From Cupriavidus sp. (GTDB lineage Bacteria > Pseudomonadota > Gammaproteobacteria > Burkholderiales > Burkholderiaceae), in contig JAPSLC010000025.1 of NCBI GenBank assembly GCA_031181345.1, positions 1 to 64,000 on the forward strand: a stretch of DNA of 64,000 nucleotides, in the 5' to 3' direction. This document shows positions 26,920 through 36,458 of the stretch, piece by piece. The notes beneath the pieces were generated by a model. The model saw only the letters and a list, made by a program, of their open reading frames with translations. It had not been told where the DNA came from and ran no database searches. The translations under genes were made by a program, and so were the position numbers. Each line of letters opens with the position of its first letter. The stretch's first letter is position 1.

Positions 26920-27570
26920 ATGGACCTGATTTCCTATCTGCAACACAGCTGGCCGACGCTGCTGAAGCTGACCGGCGAGCATCTCGCGCTGGTCGGCGCG
27001 GCGGTCGGGCTGGCGATCCTGATCGGCGTGCCGCTCGGCATCCTGGCCACGCGCTGGCGCTGGCTGGCCACGCCGATGATGACGCTGGCCACGGTGGTGC
27101 TGACGATCCCGTCGATCGCGCTGTTCGGCCTGATGATCCCGGTATTCGCGCGCTTCGGCCACGCGCTCGGCTATCTGCCGGCGGTCACCGCGGTGTTCCT
27201 GTATTCGCTGCTGCCGATCCTGCGCAACACCTATGTGGCGCTGGCCGGCATCGACAGCGGCATCCAGGAGGCCGGGCGCGGCATCGGCATGACCACCTGG
27301 CAGCGCATGCGGCTGGTCGACCTGCCGCTGGCGGTGCCGGTGATCCTCGGCGGTGTGCGCACCGCGGTGGTGATGAACATCGGCGTGGCGACCATCGCCG
27401 CGCTGATCGGCGCCGGCGGCCTCGGCGTGCTGATCCTGCAAGCGATCAGCCAGAGCAATATGAGCAAACTCGCGGTGGGCGCCGTCCTGGTCAGCCTGCT
27501 CGCCATCGTGGCGGACGTGTGCCTGCAATGGTTGCAGCGCGTGCTGACGCCCAAAGGAATCCGCACATGA
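26920..27570 (+). CDS. osmoprotectant ABC transporter permease (OpuCD/YehW-like)
   Basis: This is the second permease of the system, 216 residues, with five to six helices. Its EAA loop is EAGRGIGMTTWQRMRLVDLP near residues 120-140, closely parallel to the first permease. The conserved NIGVATIAALIGAGGLGVLI follows. No ribosome site is visible; a 10-bp tandem repeat occupies the leader. The stop codon overlaps the ATG of the ATPase gene (ATGA at 27567-27570), so the two are translationally coupled. Confidence 0.9.
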   Translation: MDLISYLQHSWPTLLKLTGEHLALVGAAVGLAILIGVPLGILATRWRWLATPMMTLATVVLTIPSIALFGLMIPVFARFGHALGYLPAVTAVFLYSLLPILRNTYVALAGIDSGIQEAGRGIGMTTWQRMRLVDLPLAVPVILGGVRTAVVMNIGVATIAALIGAGGLGVLILQAISQSNMSKLAVGAVLVSLLAIVADVCLQWLQRVLTPKGIRT

Positions 27571-28790
27571 TCGAATTGGACCGACTGAGCAAATCGTTCA
27601 CGCAGAAGGATGGCGCGCTGGTGCGCGCGGTCGACTCGGTGTCGCTGACGGTGCCGCGCGGCGAGATCTGCGTGTTCCTCGGCCCGTCGGGCTGCGGCAA
27701 GACCACCACGCTGAAGATGATCAACCGGCTGATCCCGCCGACCTCCGGCCGCGTGCTGATCGAGGGAGAGGACACCGCGGGCATCGACGAGGTGCAATTG
27801 CGCCGCAAGATCGGTTACGTGATCCAGCAGATCGGGCTGTTTCCCAACATGACGATCGAGCAGAACATCACCGTGGTGCCGCGCCTGCTGGGCTGGGACA
27901 AGCAACGCTGCCGCGAACGCGCGCGCGAGCTGATGGCGATGGTGCAGCTCGATCCGAACCGGATGCTGACGCGCTATCCGCGCGAACTGTCGGGCGGCCA
28001 GCAGCAGCGCATCGGCGTGATCCGCGCGCTTGCCGCCGACGCGCCGGTGCTGCTGATGGACGAGCCGTTCGGCGCGGTCGATCCGATCAACCGCGAGAGC
28101 ATCCAGAACGAGTTCCTGCAGATGCAGCGCCAACTGGGCAAGACCGTGATCATGGTCTCGCACGACATCGACGAGGCAATCAAGCTGGCCGACAAGGTCG
28201 CGGTGTTCCGCGCCGGCAAGCTGGTCCAGTTCGATCATCCCGACGCGCTGCTGGCGCATCCGGCCGACGAGTTCGTGCAGGCCTTCGTCGGCCACGACAA
28301 CACGCTCAAGCGCCTGCTGCTGGTGCGCGCGGGCGATGCCGCCACCATGGGCGCGACCGCGACGCCGGAGATGCCGCTGGCGCAGGCGCTGGCGCTGATG
28401 GACGACGCTGACGTGCGCTATCTGCCGGTGCTCGACCGGGGCCAGCGCGCGTTGGGCTATGTGGCCCGCCGCGACGCGCGCAATCCGGCCGCCGGCACTC
28501 AGGTTTGCGGCGACGTGTTGCGTTCGTTCGCCGCCACCGCGGCGTTCGACGAGCACCTGCGCATCGTGCTGTCGCGCATGTACCAGCACAACACCAGCTG
28601 GCTGCCGGTGGTCGATGCCGAGGGCGTCTATCTGGGCGAGGTCACGCAGGAATCGATCGCAGGCTATCTGAGCTCCGGGCGCTCGCGCAGCGGCAGCGGT
28701 GCGATCGCCGTGCCGCCCGCACCAGGATCGGCGGCTTCGGCGGCATCCTCTGCCGCCGCCACGGCGGCACCGCTGCGCGCGGCCGCCTGA
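27567..28790 (+). CDS. osmoprotectant ABC ATPase with CBS domains (OpuCA/YehX-like)
   Basis: This 407-residue ATPase energises the two permeases. Walker A is GPSGCGKTT near residues 38-46, the Q-loop is in YVIQQIGLFP, the signature is LSGGQQQRIGVIRAL, and Walker B is VLLMDEPFGAVDP. The C-terminal third holds two CBS modules (PLAQALALMDDADVRYLPVL and the later YQHNTSWLPVVDAEGVYLGE). In OpuA-type transporters these sense ionic strength. The very C-terminus is an Ala/Pro-rich tail. It starts inside the stop of the permease gene. Confidence 0.93.
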   Translation: MIELDRLSKSFTQKDGALVRAVDSVSLTVPRGEICVFLGPSGCGKTTTLKMINRLIPPTSGRVLIEGEDTAGIDEVQLRRKIGYVIQQIGLFPNMTIEQNITVVPRLLGWDKQRCRERARELMAMVQLDPNRMLTRYPRELSGGQQQRIGVIRALAADAPVLLMDEPFGAVDPINRESIQNEFLQMQRQLGKTVIMVSHDIDEAIKLADKVAVFRAGKLVQFDHPDALLAHPADEFVQAFVGHDNTLKRLLLVRAGDAATMGATATPEMPLAQALALMDDADVRYLPVLDRGQRALGYVARRDARNPAAGTQVCGDVLRSFAATAAFDEHLRIVLSRMYQHNTSWLPVVDAEGVYLGEVTQESIAGYLSSGRSRSGSGAIAVPPAPGSAASAASSAAATAAPLRAAA

Positions 28791-28853
28791 AGGGCAGGCA
28801 AGCGCAGGGAAGGGAAGAGCAGGGGCGTGAGCGCCTGGGCACGGCGCCGCGCA

Positions 28854-29819
28854 TCAGCGCGCCTTGCCGGGGTGCTGGATCGACTCCGGCAGCCGCTTCT
28901 TGATCGCGTCGATCGCCGATTCGAGCTGATTCCTGCAATGCAGCGAATCGGCGGCCTCGCGTACCCGCCACATCAGTTCCTTGCGCAGATGCCCGAGCCG
29001 GGTCTTGTAGTAGGTGTGGTCGGTGAAATCGGCATTGATCATAGCCGGGTTGATATAGAGCCGATGGCCCCGCTCACGCAGATCGGCGTGGAAGCGCACG
29101 TGTTCGTTGACTTCCCCGCCGTTCGCATCGAGGCCGACATAGCGCCCGGTGACGAAGGCATCGCGCCGGTAGACCGCGAAGCCGCCGAACGCCGATTCGA
29201 CCTCGATCGGCGCCGCCTCGGCGGGCACCCGGATCTGCTTGGAGGCCACGCACATTTCGATCGCCTGGCGATGGCCGACCACCGCCACCATCTCGCGATA
29301 GGCGGCCCAGCAATCGACCGGTGCCCAGACCGGATGCCGCAGGGCCCAGATATCGTAGTAGGCCAGCCGCTGGTTGGCCGTCATCCCGCTCCAGTCCACG
29401 TCGCTGCGCCAGCAGCTGAGCACCGCCGCGGCGCTCAGCTGATGATTGAGGTTGTCGAGATCGGCGGCCATCACGTAGTCGATATGGCCATAGCGCGGGT
29501 CGTTGGCCAGGCGCTCGACATAGACGTTGCGGCAGACTGCGATGCGGTCGCATCGGATCGGATGGCGATCGCGCAGCATGCCCATCGACTCGAAGGCAAA
29601 GCCGGGTACCTGCGCGGCAAGCTGCCGCAGCTGCCGCACCGAATCGTCGGTCGAGTCGCTTTCGACCACCAGGAAGGTGACCGAGGCGAAGCCGGACAGG
29701 ATGCTGCGAAAGCGGGCCACTTCCCCCGCGATGGTCGCGCCGCAGTTGTGCACCGGTCCGACCACCGCCACATGGGCGGCAGCCGGAGGGATGCGTGGGG
29801 CGCGCGGCGGGACGTTCAT
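28854..29819 (-). CDS. glycosyltransferase-like protein (CAP59/GT69-like)
   Basis: This is a 321-residue protein read as a glycosyltransferase with a GT-A type fold. After a Pro-rich lead, VAVVGPVHNCGATIAGEVAR and SVTFLVVESDSTDDSVRQL look like the nucleotide-sugar half. YVMAADLDNLNHQLS near residue 145 looks like a DxD-type metal site. FGGFAVYRRDAF and NEHVRFHADLRERGHRLYIN follow the order seen in fungal CAP59-like mannosyltransferases and relatives. No signal peptide or membrane helix is seen. ATG 29819 is preferred; the frame is open to 29912. It is a single gene between the osmoprotectant operon and the glucarate genes. The acceptor and sugar are unknown. Confidence 0.6.
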   Translation of the reverse strand: MNVPPRAPRIPPAAAHVAVVGPVHNCGATIAGEVARFRSILSGFASVTFLVVESDSTDDSVRQLRQLAAQVPGFAFESMGMLRDRHPIRCDRIAVCRNVYVERLANDPRYGHIDYVMAADLDNLNHQLSAAAVLSCWRSDVDWSGMTANQRLAYYDIWALRHPVWAPVDCWAAYREMVAVVGHRQAIEMCVASKQIRVPAEAAPIEVESAFGGFAVYRRDAFVTGRYVGLDANGGEVNEHVRFHADLRERGHRLYINPAMINADFTDHTYYKTRLGHLRKELMWRVREAADSLHCRNQLESAIDAIKKRLPESIQHPGKAR

Positions 29820-29995
29820 GGCGGCGATCCTCGGTCGGTGGCGGGCGACGCGTGACGGTGATGACATCACTGTACGTACGCTCCTTGCCTCCGACTGTGG
29901 GATGGATCGCACAGCCGGCGCCGGCGCCTGGGAATGCCGGCTAGCCGTGGCCCGGCAAGGGGCGCCGCGGCGGCGCCCCCTGCGGCCGGGTCACG

Positions 29996-31573
29996 TCAGG
30001 CGCGCGCCAGTTCGCCGTCGCGCAGGCGCCAGAGCCCGAGCGGATTGTCGTCGCGCAGTGCCGGCGGCAACAGTTCGCCCGGCAAGTTCTGATAGCAGAC
30101 CGGGCGCAGGAAGCGCGCGATCGCCGCGGCGCCGACCGAGGTCGTGCGCGCGTCCGAGGTGGCCGGGAAGGGGCCGCCATGCACCATCGCATAGGAAACT
30201 TCAACGCCAGTCGGGTACCCGTTGAACAGCACCCGTCCGGCCTTGCGCTCCAGCACCGGCAGCAGTTGCCGCGCCGCCGCGTGGTCGCCGGCGTCGGCGT
30301 GCACGGTGGCGGTCAGCTGGCCTTCCAGGCTGCGCGTCAGCGCGGTCATCTCGTCGATGTCCCGGCAGGTCACCAGCACCGAAGAGGGGCCGAACACCTC
30401 GGCCTGCATCCGATGGTCGGCGATGAACTGCGCGGCGCTGGTCTCGAACATCGCGGCGCAGGCCTGGTTCGGTCCGCTGCCGGCCAGGCCCGTGCCGATG
30501 CGCTGCAGGCCGTTGATCTCGCCGAGCTTCGCCACGCCTTGCTGATAGGCCTGGTGGATGCCGGGCGTCAGCATCGTGCCGGCCGGCTTGCCGCCCAGCG
30601 CCTGCACCGCGGCCGCGCGGAAGGCGGCCAGCGCCGGGCTGTCGATCGCGATCACCAGGCCCGGGTTGGTGCAGAACTGTCCGACCCCCATCACCAGCGA
30701 GTCGATCAGTTCGGCGGCGATGCGTTCGCCGCGCGCGGCCAGCGCGGCCGGCATCAGGAACACTGGATTGACGCTGCTCATCTCGGCATAGACCGGGATC
30801 GGCTGCGGGCGCTGCTGCGCCACGCGGGTCAGCGCCAGGCCGCCGCCGCGCGAGCCGGTGAAGCCGACCGCCTGGATCGCCGGATGCGCGACCAGCGCGG
30901 TGCCGATCTCGTTGCCGGCGCCCAGCACCAGCGAAAACACGCCTTCCGGCAGGCCGGCGTCGGCCACCGCCTGCTGAATCACGCGGCCGACCAGCTCGGA
31001 GGTGCCCAGATGGGCGGGGTGGGATTTGGCGACGACGGGGCAGCCGGCGGCCAGCGCCGACGCGGTATCGCCGCCGGCCACCGAGAACGCCAGCGGGAAG
31101 TTGCTGGCGCCGAACACCGCCACCGGGCCCAGCGCGATGTTCTGCATGCGCAGGTCGGGACGCGGCGGCGTGCGCTCGGGCAGCGCGCTGTCCCAGGTGG
31201 CCTGCTGCCAGCGGCCGTCGCGCAGTACGCGCGCGAACAGACGCAGCTGATTGGCGGTGCGGCCGCGTTCGCCCTGCAGCCGCGCCAGCGGCAGGCCGCT
31301 CTCGCGATGGGCGCGTTCGGTCAGCGTGTCGCCGAGCGCCTCGATGCCGTCGGCGATGCGCTCCAGAAAGGCGGCGCGCTGTTCCGGCAGCGTGTTGCGG
31401 AAGGCGTCGAAGGCCTGTTCGGCCAGCACGCAGGCACGGTCGACCTCGGCCGCGCCGCCGCCATGGAAGTCGGGGCCCAGCGTCGCGCCGGTGGCGGGAT
31501 CGATCGCCTGCAGCACGGCGTCCTGGCCGCGCACGGCGCTGGCGCCGATCAGCATCTCTCCGGTGATCTTCAT
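29996..31573 (-). CDS. 2,5-dioxovalerate (alpha-ketoglutarate semialdehyde) dehydrogenase
   Basis: This is a 525-residue aldehyde dehydrogenase of the type that oxidises 2-oxoglutarate semialdehyde to 2-oxoglutarate with NAD(P). Catalytic residues are visible: Asn158 in FGASNFPLAF, Glu264 in YAEMSSVNPVFL and the nucleophile Cys301 in GVGQFCTNPG. Divergence in the central glycine region (FTGSRGGGLAL) and the AEMSSVNP form are typical of this group rather than of betaine aldehyde dehydrogenases. AGGAGAA precedes ATG 31573. It follows kdgD on the same strand after 122 bases and is the last enzyme of the glucarate route. Confidence 0.92.
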   Translation of the reverse strand: MKITGEMLIGASAVRGQDAVLQAIDPATGATLGPDFHGGGAAEVDRACVLAEQAFDAFRNTLPEQRAAFLERIADGIEALGDTLTERAHRESGLPLARLQGERGRTANQLRLFARVLRDGRWQQATWDSALPERTPPRPDLRMQNIALGPVAVFGASNFPLAFSVAGGDTASALAAGCPVVAKSHPAHLGTSELVGRVIQQAVADAGLPEGVFSLVLGAGNEIGTALVAHPAIQAVGFTGSRGGGLALTRVAQQRPQPIPVYAEMSSVNPVFLMPAALAARGERIAAELIDSLVMGVGQFCTNPGLVIAIDSPALAAFRAAAVQALGGKPAGTMLTPGIHQAYQQGVAKLGEINGLQRIGTGLAGSGPNQACAAMFETSAAQFIADHRMQAEVFGPSSVLVTCRDIDEMTALTRSLEGQLTATVHADAGDHAAARQLLPVLERKAGRVLFNGYPTGVEVSYAMVHGGPFPATSDARTTSVGAAAIARFLRPVCYQNLPGELLPPALRDDNPLGLWRLRDGELARA

Positions 31574-31695
31574 TGGCTTCTCCTGAAAACGTCGATGGCG
31601 CATCGGCCGCCGCGGTTCCATACCGGGGGCGGCCGATGCGCCGGGGGCATCATGGCGCGCCGCGCCGGGTTGCCGGCCGCGGCGCGCGAACAGCG

Positions 31696-32613
31696 TTACT
31701 GGCCGCCGACCTTGTCGATCAGCCGCTGCAGCATCGCGCATTCCTCTTCGCTCAGATCGGTCAGCGGCGCGCGCACCGGGCCGGCGTCATGGCCGACCAG
31801 GCGGGCGCCCGCCTTGATGATGCTGACCGCGTAGCCCTGCTTGCGGTTGCGGATGTCCAGGTAGGGCAGGAAGAAGGTGTCGATCAGGCGACCGACCGTT
31901 TCGTGATCCTCGGCGGCGACGGCGCGATAGAAGTCCATCGCGGTCTTCGGGATGAAGTTGAACACCGCCGACGAGTAGACCGGCACGCCCAGCGCGCGAT
32001 AGGCCGCGGCGTAGACCTCGGCCGTCGGCAGCCCGCCCAGATAGGCGAAGCGCTCGCCCAGCCGGCGGCGGATCGACACCATCAGCTCGATGTCGCCCAG
32101 GCCGTCCTTGTAGCCGATCAGGTTCGGGCAGCGCTCGGCCAGCCGTTCCAGCTGCACCGCGTTCAGGCGGCACACCGCGCGGTTATAGACGATCACGCCG
32201 CAGGACACCGAGCGGCAAACCGCCTCGACGTGGTTGGCGATGCCTTCGGGGCTGGCCTCGGTCAGATAGTGGGGCAGCAGCAGCACGCCATGCGCGCCCA
32301 GGCGCTCGGCTTCCTGCGCATAGGCGATCGCGACGCGGGTCGGGCCGCCGGCGCCGGCGATGATCGGCACCTTGCCGCGGCAGGTGTCGACCGCGGTGCG
32401 GACGATGTCGCTGTACTCGTTCGGGGCCAGCGAGAAGAACTCGCCGGTGCCCCCGGCGGCGAACAGCGCGCTGGCGCCATACGGGGCCAGCCATTCGAGG
32501 CGCCTGGCGTAGGAGGCCGCGGCGAAGTCGCCGTTGGCGTCGAAATCGGTCACCGGGAACGACAGCAGGCCGGTGCTGATGATCTGTTTGAGGTCTTGGG
32601 GGTTCAGGGACAT
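31696..32613 (-). CDS. kdgD: 5-dehydro-4-deoxyglucarate dehydratase
   Basis: This is a DapA/NAL-superfamily aldolase-type enzyme of 305 residues. It dehydrates and decarboxylates 5-dehydro-4-deoxy-D-glucarate to 2-oxoglutarate semialdehyde. The Schiff-base lysine is Lys169 in [10 protein letters not shown]. The proton-relay tyrosine is Tyr143 in [18 protein letters not shown] near residues 53-62 is the substrate-carboxylate loop of the family. The three genes gudD, kdgD and the semialdehyde dehydrogenase in one locus make the KdgD call firmer than sequence alone. A promoter-like pair upstream (32726-32755) suggests it has its own start of transcription. Confidence 0.94.
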   Translation of the reverse strand: MSLNPQDLKQIISTGLLSFPVTDFDANGDFAAASYARRLEWLAPYGASALFAAGGTGEFFSLAPNEYSDIVRTAVDTCRGKVPIIAGAGGPTRVAIAYAQEAERLGAHGVLLLPHYLTEASPEGIANHVEAVCRSVSCGVIVYNRAVCRLNAVQLERLAERCPNLIGYKDGLGDIELMVSIRRRLGERFAYLGGLPTAEVYAAAYRALGVPVYSSAVFNFIPKTAMDFYRAVAAEDHETVGRLIDTFFLPYLDIRNRKQGYAVSIIKAGARLVGHDAGPVRAPLTDLSEEECAMLQRLIDKVGGQ

Positions 32614-32725
32614 GGTGGTTTCCGATTTTCCGATTTACCGATGAAAGGGCCGGGCGTCCTGCCCGAATGCGCAACGTTGGACGGTGACGGCGCTGCCGCC
32701 AGGGAAGCGCCGTTCGATGTTCGAT

Positions 32726-32755
32726 ATCGTAAGACATCATACAACTGTGGCGCAA
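32726..32755 (-). promoter_or_regulatory. Candidate promoter of kdgD with possible GntR site
   Basis: On the minus strand, TTGCGC (32750-32755) and TACGAT (32726-32731) are 18 bases apart. Between them lies GTATGATGTCTTAC, whose TCGTAAG and ATAC halves (read on the plus strand) resemble the palindrome upstream of gudD, but with 3 extra spacer bases. A shared regulator site is plausible, not proven. Confidence 0.45.
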
Positions 32756-32798
32756 GAGGTCCGGGTCGGGGGTTAACCCTCGGGGAGGCGCGGCGGCT

Positions 32799-33551
32799 TC
32801 AGGTCTGGGTGCTGGCGGCTGCGGCCGATGCCTTGCGCAGGCGTTCGCGGCTGTTGGTCAGATGCATGCGCATCGCCGCCTTGGCGCCATCGGGGTCGCG
32901 GCGCTCGATCGCGTCGTAGATGCTGTCGTGCTCGAAGTTGACCCGTTCCAGATATTGCTCGCGGTCACCTGGCGTGACGTGCAGACGGCCGCGCGGAATC
33001 ACCGAGGTGCCCAGATGGCCCAGCATCTCGCTGAAGTAGCGGTTGCCGGTGGCGCGCGCAACGGCCAGGTGGAAGGCGAAGTCCGAGGCGACCGAATCGC
33101 CCCCGGAAGCGGCGGTGCGCTTGAGCTCGTCCAGCGCGCGCCGCATCTCGGCCAGATCGGCGTCGCTGCGCCGCACGGCCGCCAGGCCGGCGGCTTCGGC
33201 CTCGATGCTGACGCGGAATTCCAGCATCGCCAGCACGTCCATCGCGGTGACCATGGCCGACGGGTCGATGCGGAAGGGAGAGGCCGATTCGGCCGGGGGC
33301 GGCGTCAGCACGAAGGTGCCGATGCCGTGGCGGGTCTCGACCAGGCCGCTCGCCTGCAGGCGCGACAGCGCCTCGCGCACCACGGTGCGGCTGACGCCGA
33401 GCGTGGCCATGATTTCCGATTCGGTGGGCAGCTTGTCGCCGGGGCGCAGCGTGCCCTGGCGAATGCTGTCGGTCAGGCTGGCGACCGCTTCTTCGGCCAG
33501 CGTGCGGCCGCGGCGGCGAAGCGGATTGGGGGCCAAGGTCGAGGCTTTCAT
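32799..33551 (-). CDS. GntR/FadR-family regulator of the glucarate genes
   Basis: This is a 250-residue regulator. The DNA-binding half at residues 15-85 includes LRPGDKLPTESEIMATLGVS and RTVVREALSRLQASGLVETR. The C-terminal FCD domain includes FAFHLAVARATGNRYFSEML, with the family histidine pattern. It is transcribed divergently from gudD and upstream of kdgD on the same strand. Sugar-acid gene clusters in Burkholderiales typically carry such a regulator. A perfect CGTCGTA/TACGACG palindrome sits between it and gudD, close to its own start, and is the likely operator for both. Confidence 0.92.
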   Translation of the reverse strand: MKASTLAPNPLRRRGRTLAEEAVASLTDSIRQGTLRPGDKLPTESEIMATLGVSRTVVREALSRLQASGLVETRHGIGTFVLTPPPAESASPFRIDPSAMVTAMDVLAMLEFRVSIEAEAAGLAAVRRSDADLAEMRRALDELKRTAASGGDSVASDFAFHLAVARATGNRYFSEMLGHLGTSVIPRGRLHVTPGDREQYLERVNFEHDSIYDAIERRDPDGAKAAMRMHLTNSRERLRKASAAAASTQT

Positions 33552-33567
33552 AGGGTAAGTACGGTGC

Positions 33568-33617
33568 TTGACCGGTTCTGGAACGGCTCATTATACTGCG
33601 TCGTAAGTTATACGACG
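33568..33617 (+). promoter_or_regulatory. gudD promoter with GntR-type operator
   Basis: The -35 TTGACC (33568-33573) and -10 TATACT (33592-33597) have an 18-base spacer. Directly after lies the perfect palindrome CGTCGTA-AGTTA-TACGACG (33599-33617), covering the expected transcription start. This is the same design as the promoter at 15336-15380: operator placed on +1. Confidence 0.7.
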
Positions 33618-33745
33618 ACTGATAACCGACTTTATCCGGTTTTCCCTTATCTCACCCTGTCCCGTGCCGCCGTCCGGCGCGCCATGGAACCAGGATGACG
33701 ACGCCATCCGAGACAGCATTCCGAGACCGCATTCCGAGACGCCTC

Positions 33746-35098
33746 ATGACAGACCAATCGATCTCCGCGCCGGGCGCCACGCCCGTCGTCACCGAACTGA
33801 CCGTGATCCCGGTCGCCGGCCACGACAGCATGCTGATGAACCTGTCGGGCGCCCATGGCCCGTTCTTCACGCGCAATGTCGTGCTGCTCAAGGACAGCGC
33901 CGGCCGCACCGGCGTCGGCGAGGTACCGGGCGGCGAGGGCATCCGGCAAACGCTGGAAGACGCCCGCCCGCTGGTGGTCGGCCAGCCGATCGGCGCGTAC
34001 CAGGCGGTGCTCAACCGGGTGCGGCAGGCCTTCGCCAGCCGCGATGCCGGCGGGCGCGGCCTGCAGACCTTCGACCTGCGCATCACCATCCATGCGGTGA
34101 CCGCGCTGGAGGCCGCGCTGCTGGACCTGCTGGGCAAGCACCTGGACGTGCCGGTCGCCGCGCTGCTCGGCGAAGGGCAGCAGCGCGATGCCGTCGAGAT
34201 GCTCGGCTACCTGTTCTATATCGGCGACCGCAAGCGCACCACGCTGCCGTATCGCCAGGAGGCCGATGCCGACGATGCCTGGTTCCGGCTGCGCAACGAG
34301 GAGGCGATGACGCCCGAGGCGGTGGTGCGCCTGGCCGAGGCCGCCTACCAGCGCTACGGCTTCAACGACTTCAAGCTCAAGGGCGGCGTGCTGCGCGGCG
34401 ACGAGGAGATGGAGGCGATCATCGCGCTGGCCGAGCGCTTTCCGAACGCTCGCATCACGCTCGATCCGAACGGCGCCTGGTCGCTGGCCGAGGCCATCCG
34501 GCTGTGCCGCGACAAGCATGGCGTGCTGGCCTATGCCGAAGACCCGTGCGGGGCCGAGGACGGCTATTCGGGCCGCGAGATCATGGCCGAATTCCGCACC
34601 GCCACCGGACTGCCGACCGCGACCAACATGATCGCCACCGACTGGCGGCAGATGGGCCATGCGGTGCGGCTGCAATCGGTCGATATTCCGCTGGCCGATC
34701 CGCACTTCTGGACCATGCAGGGCTCGGTGCGCGTCGCGCAGATGTGCGCGGAATGGGGGCTGACCTGGGGCTCGCATTCGAACAACCACTTCGACATCTC
34801 GCTGGCGATGTTCACCCATGTGGCCGCGGCCGCGCCGGGGCGCGTCACCGCGATCGACACGCACTGGATCTGGCAGGACGGCCAACGCCTGACGCGCGAG
34901 CCATTGAAGATCGAAGGCGGCATGGTGCAGGTGCCCAAGCGTCCCGGCCTCGGCGTCGAGATCGACATGGCCGAGCTGGAGAAGGCCCATCAGTGCTATC
35001 GCAGCATGGGACTGGGCGCGCGCGACGACGCGGTGGCGATGCAGTTCCTGATTCCGGGCTGGAAATTCGACAACAAGGCGCCGTGCATGGTGCGGTAG
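33746..35098 (+). CDS. gudD: glucarate dehydratase
   Basis: This is an enolase-superfamily enzyme that removes water from D-glucarate (and usually L-idarate) to give 5-dehydro-4-deoxyglucarate. At 450 residues it is close to E. coli GudD. Visible active-site elements are the KxK motif in FNDFKLKGG near residue 205, the metal ligands in LDPNGAW and AYAEDPCG, the Asn in TNMIATDW and the base His in [14 protein letters not shown] near 335. ATG 33746 gives the family length. An in-frame ATG at 33695 adds 17 residues, and neither has a strong ribosome site. A Bug binding protein gene follows. Confidence 0.95.
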   Translation: MTDQSISAPGATPVVTELTVIPVAGHDSMLMNLSGAHGPFFTRNVVLLKDSAGRTGVGEVPGGEGIRQTLEDARPLVVGQPIGAYQAVLNRVRQAFASRDAGGRGLQTFDLRITIHAVTALEAALLDLLGKHLDVPVAALLGEGQQRDAVEMLGYLFYIGDRKRTTLPYRQEADADDAWFRLRNEEAMTPEAVVRLAEAAYQRYGFNDFKLKGGVLRGDEEMEAIIALAERFPNARITLDPNGAWSLAEAIRLCRDKHGVLAYAEDPCGAEDGYSGREIMAEFRTATGLPTATNMIATDWRQMGHAVRLQSVDIPLADPHFWTMQGSVRVAQMCAEWGLTWGSHSNNHFDISLAMFTHVAAAAPGRVTAIDTHWIWQDGQRLTREPLKIEGGMVQVPKRPGLGVEIDMAELEKAHQCYRSMGLGARDDAVAMQFLIPGWKFDNKAPCMVR

Positions 35099-35216
35099 CC
35101 GGCTTCGGCGGCGTGGCCACCGACATCGGCGCAACGACACCACCGAAGCGACATCACCGAAGCGACATCACCGAAGCGACGGCATCTCGATAACGAGCCG
35201 ATACTCAGGAGACAAC

Positions 35217-36272
35217 ATGAGCAAGACCTTCATTTCCACGCCTCGCTGGCGCGGCGCTGCCGCGGCGGTGCAATCCCGTGCGCGCCGCCTGCCGCGACTG
35301 ATGGCGGCCGCCGGTGTGCTGGCCGGCGCGTTTGCCGGCAGCCTGGTGGCCACGGGCAGCGCCGCCGCGCAGGACTGGCCGCAGAAGCCGGTCTCGGTGG
35401 TGGTGCCGTTCCCGCCGGGCGGCTCGACCGATACCATCGCGCGCCTGCTGGCGGCGCCGCTGAACGAAAAGCTGGGCAAACCCTTCGTGATCGAGAACCG
35501 CCCGGGCGCGACCGGCGCGATCGGCGCGGCGATGGTCAAGCGTGCGCCGCCCGATGGCTACACGATCATGATCGCGTCGATCGGCGTCTATGCGGTCAAC
35601 CCCTTCCTGCAGAAGAACCTCCCGTACGACCCGGCCAAGGACTTCGACCTGCTGACGGTCGCGGTGCGCGCGCCCAACGTGCTGGTCGCCAATCCTTCGG
35701 TTGCCGCGCGCAGCGTGCAGGACCTGGTGGCCCACATGAAGAAGAACCCGGGCAAGGTCAGCTTCGCGTCGTCGGGCGCCGGTTCGTCCGATCATCTGAC
35801 CGCGGCGCTGTTCTGGCAGAAGACCGGCACCGACGGCCTGCACGTGCCGTACAAGGGCGGCGGCCCGGCGATCCAGGACCTGCTGGCTGGCCAGGTCGAG
35901 GTCTCGTTCCAGAACATCAACGCGGTGATCCAGCACATCAAGGCCGGCAAGCTGAAGGCGCTGGCGATTACCTCGGACAAGCGCTCGCCGCTGCTGCCCG
36001 ACGTGCCGACGCTGGCCGAAGCGGGCGTCAAGGATGTCGAGGTCTACTCGTGGCAGGCCGTCGCCGCGCCGCGCGGGCTGCCCGCCAACGTCAAGTCGCG
36101 CCTGCACGGCGCGCTGGTCAGCTCGCTGACCGATCCGAAGATGCGCGCCAAGCTGGCCGAGACGGGCTTCGAGGTTGTCGCCAATACGCCGGAGCAGTTC
36201 GCGCAGTTCGAGAACCAGGAACTGCAGCGCTGGAAGAACGTGATCGAGGCCGGCAAGATCACCATCGATTGA
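35217..36272 (+). CDS. Bug/TctC-family substrate-binding protein, orphan
   Basis: This is a 351-residue periplasmic binding protein. A long arginine-rich lead and a hydrophobic core form a signal peptide ending at GSAAAQ near residue 45. The mature start DWPQKPVSVVVPFPPGGSTD and the later VPYKGGGPAIQDLLAGQVEV are Bug-family landmarks. AGGAGA is just before ATG 35217. It follows gudD after 118 bases and ends at a clear terminator. No tctA or tctB lies nearby, so it either lends itself to another TctAB pair (for example at 21082-23151) or serves in sensing. Glucarate as ligand is inferred from position only. Confidence 0.9.
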   Translation: MSKTFISTPRWRGAAAAVQSRARRLPRLMAAAGVLAGAFAGSLVATGSAAAQDWPQKPVSVVVPFPPGGSTDTIARLLAAPLNEKLGKPFVIENRPGATGAIGAAMVKRAPPDGYTIMIASIGVYAVNPFLQKNLPYDPAKDFDLLTVAVRAPNVLVANPSVAARSVQDLVAHMKKNPGKVSFASSGAGSSDHLTAALFWQKTGTDGLHVPYKGGGPAIQDLLAGQVEVSFQNINAVIQHIKAGKLKALAITSDKRSPLLPDVPTLAEAGVKDVEVYSWQAVAAPRGLPANVKSRLHGALVSSLTDPKMRAKLAETGFEVVANTPEQFAQFENQELQRWKNVIEAGKITID

Positions 36273-36302
36273 CGATCGAACGATCGCTCCACGACATGTC
36301 GT

Positions 36303-36330
36303 TGCCCCGCCCTGTGCGGGGTTTTTTTGT
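36303..36330 (+). terminator. Rho-independent terminator after the Bug gene
   Basis: CCCCGC, a 5-base loop and GCGGGG (36305-36321) are followed by seven T residues. It closes the gudD-Bug transcript. Confidence 0.9.
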
Positions 36331-36368
36331 GGTCGTCGGAATGTGCCGCGGGGATGTGGCGGTGGGGA

Positions 36369-36458
36369 TGGCGGAGACGGTGAGATTCGAACTCACGGAT
36401 GGGTCACCCCATCGGCAGTTTTCAAGACTGCTGCCTTAAACCACTCGGCCACGTCTCC
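36369..36458 (-). tRNA. tRNA-Ser (anticodon TGA)
   Basis: This 90-base class II tRNA runs from GGAGACGTGG to the encoded GCCA end. The anticodon stem-loop GCAGTCTTGAAAACTGC gives anticodon TGA. The long variable arm and the GTTCGAATC T-loop are present. On the minus strand a perfect TATAAT lies upstream at 36488-36493, about 30 bases from the 5' end. Confidence 0.96.
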
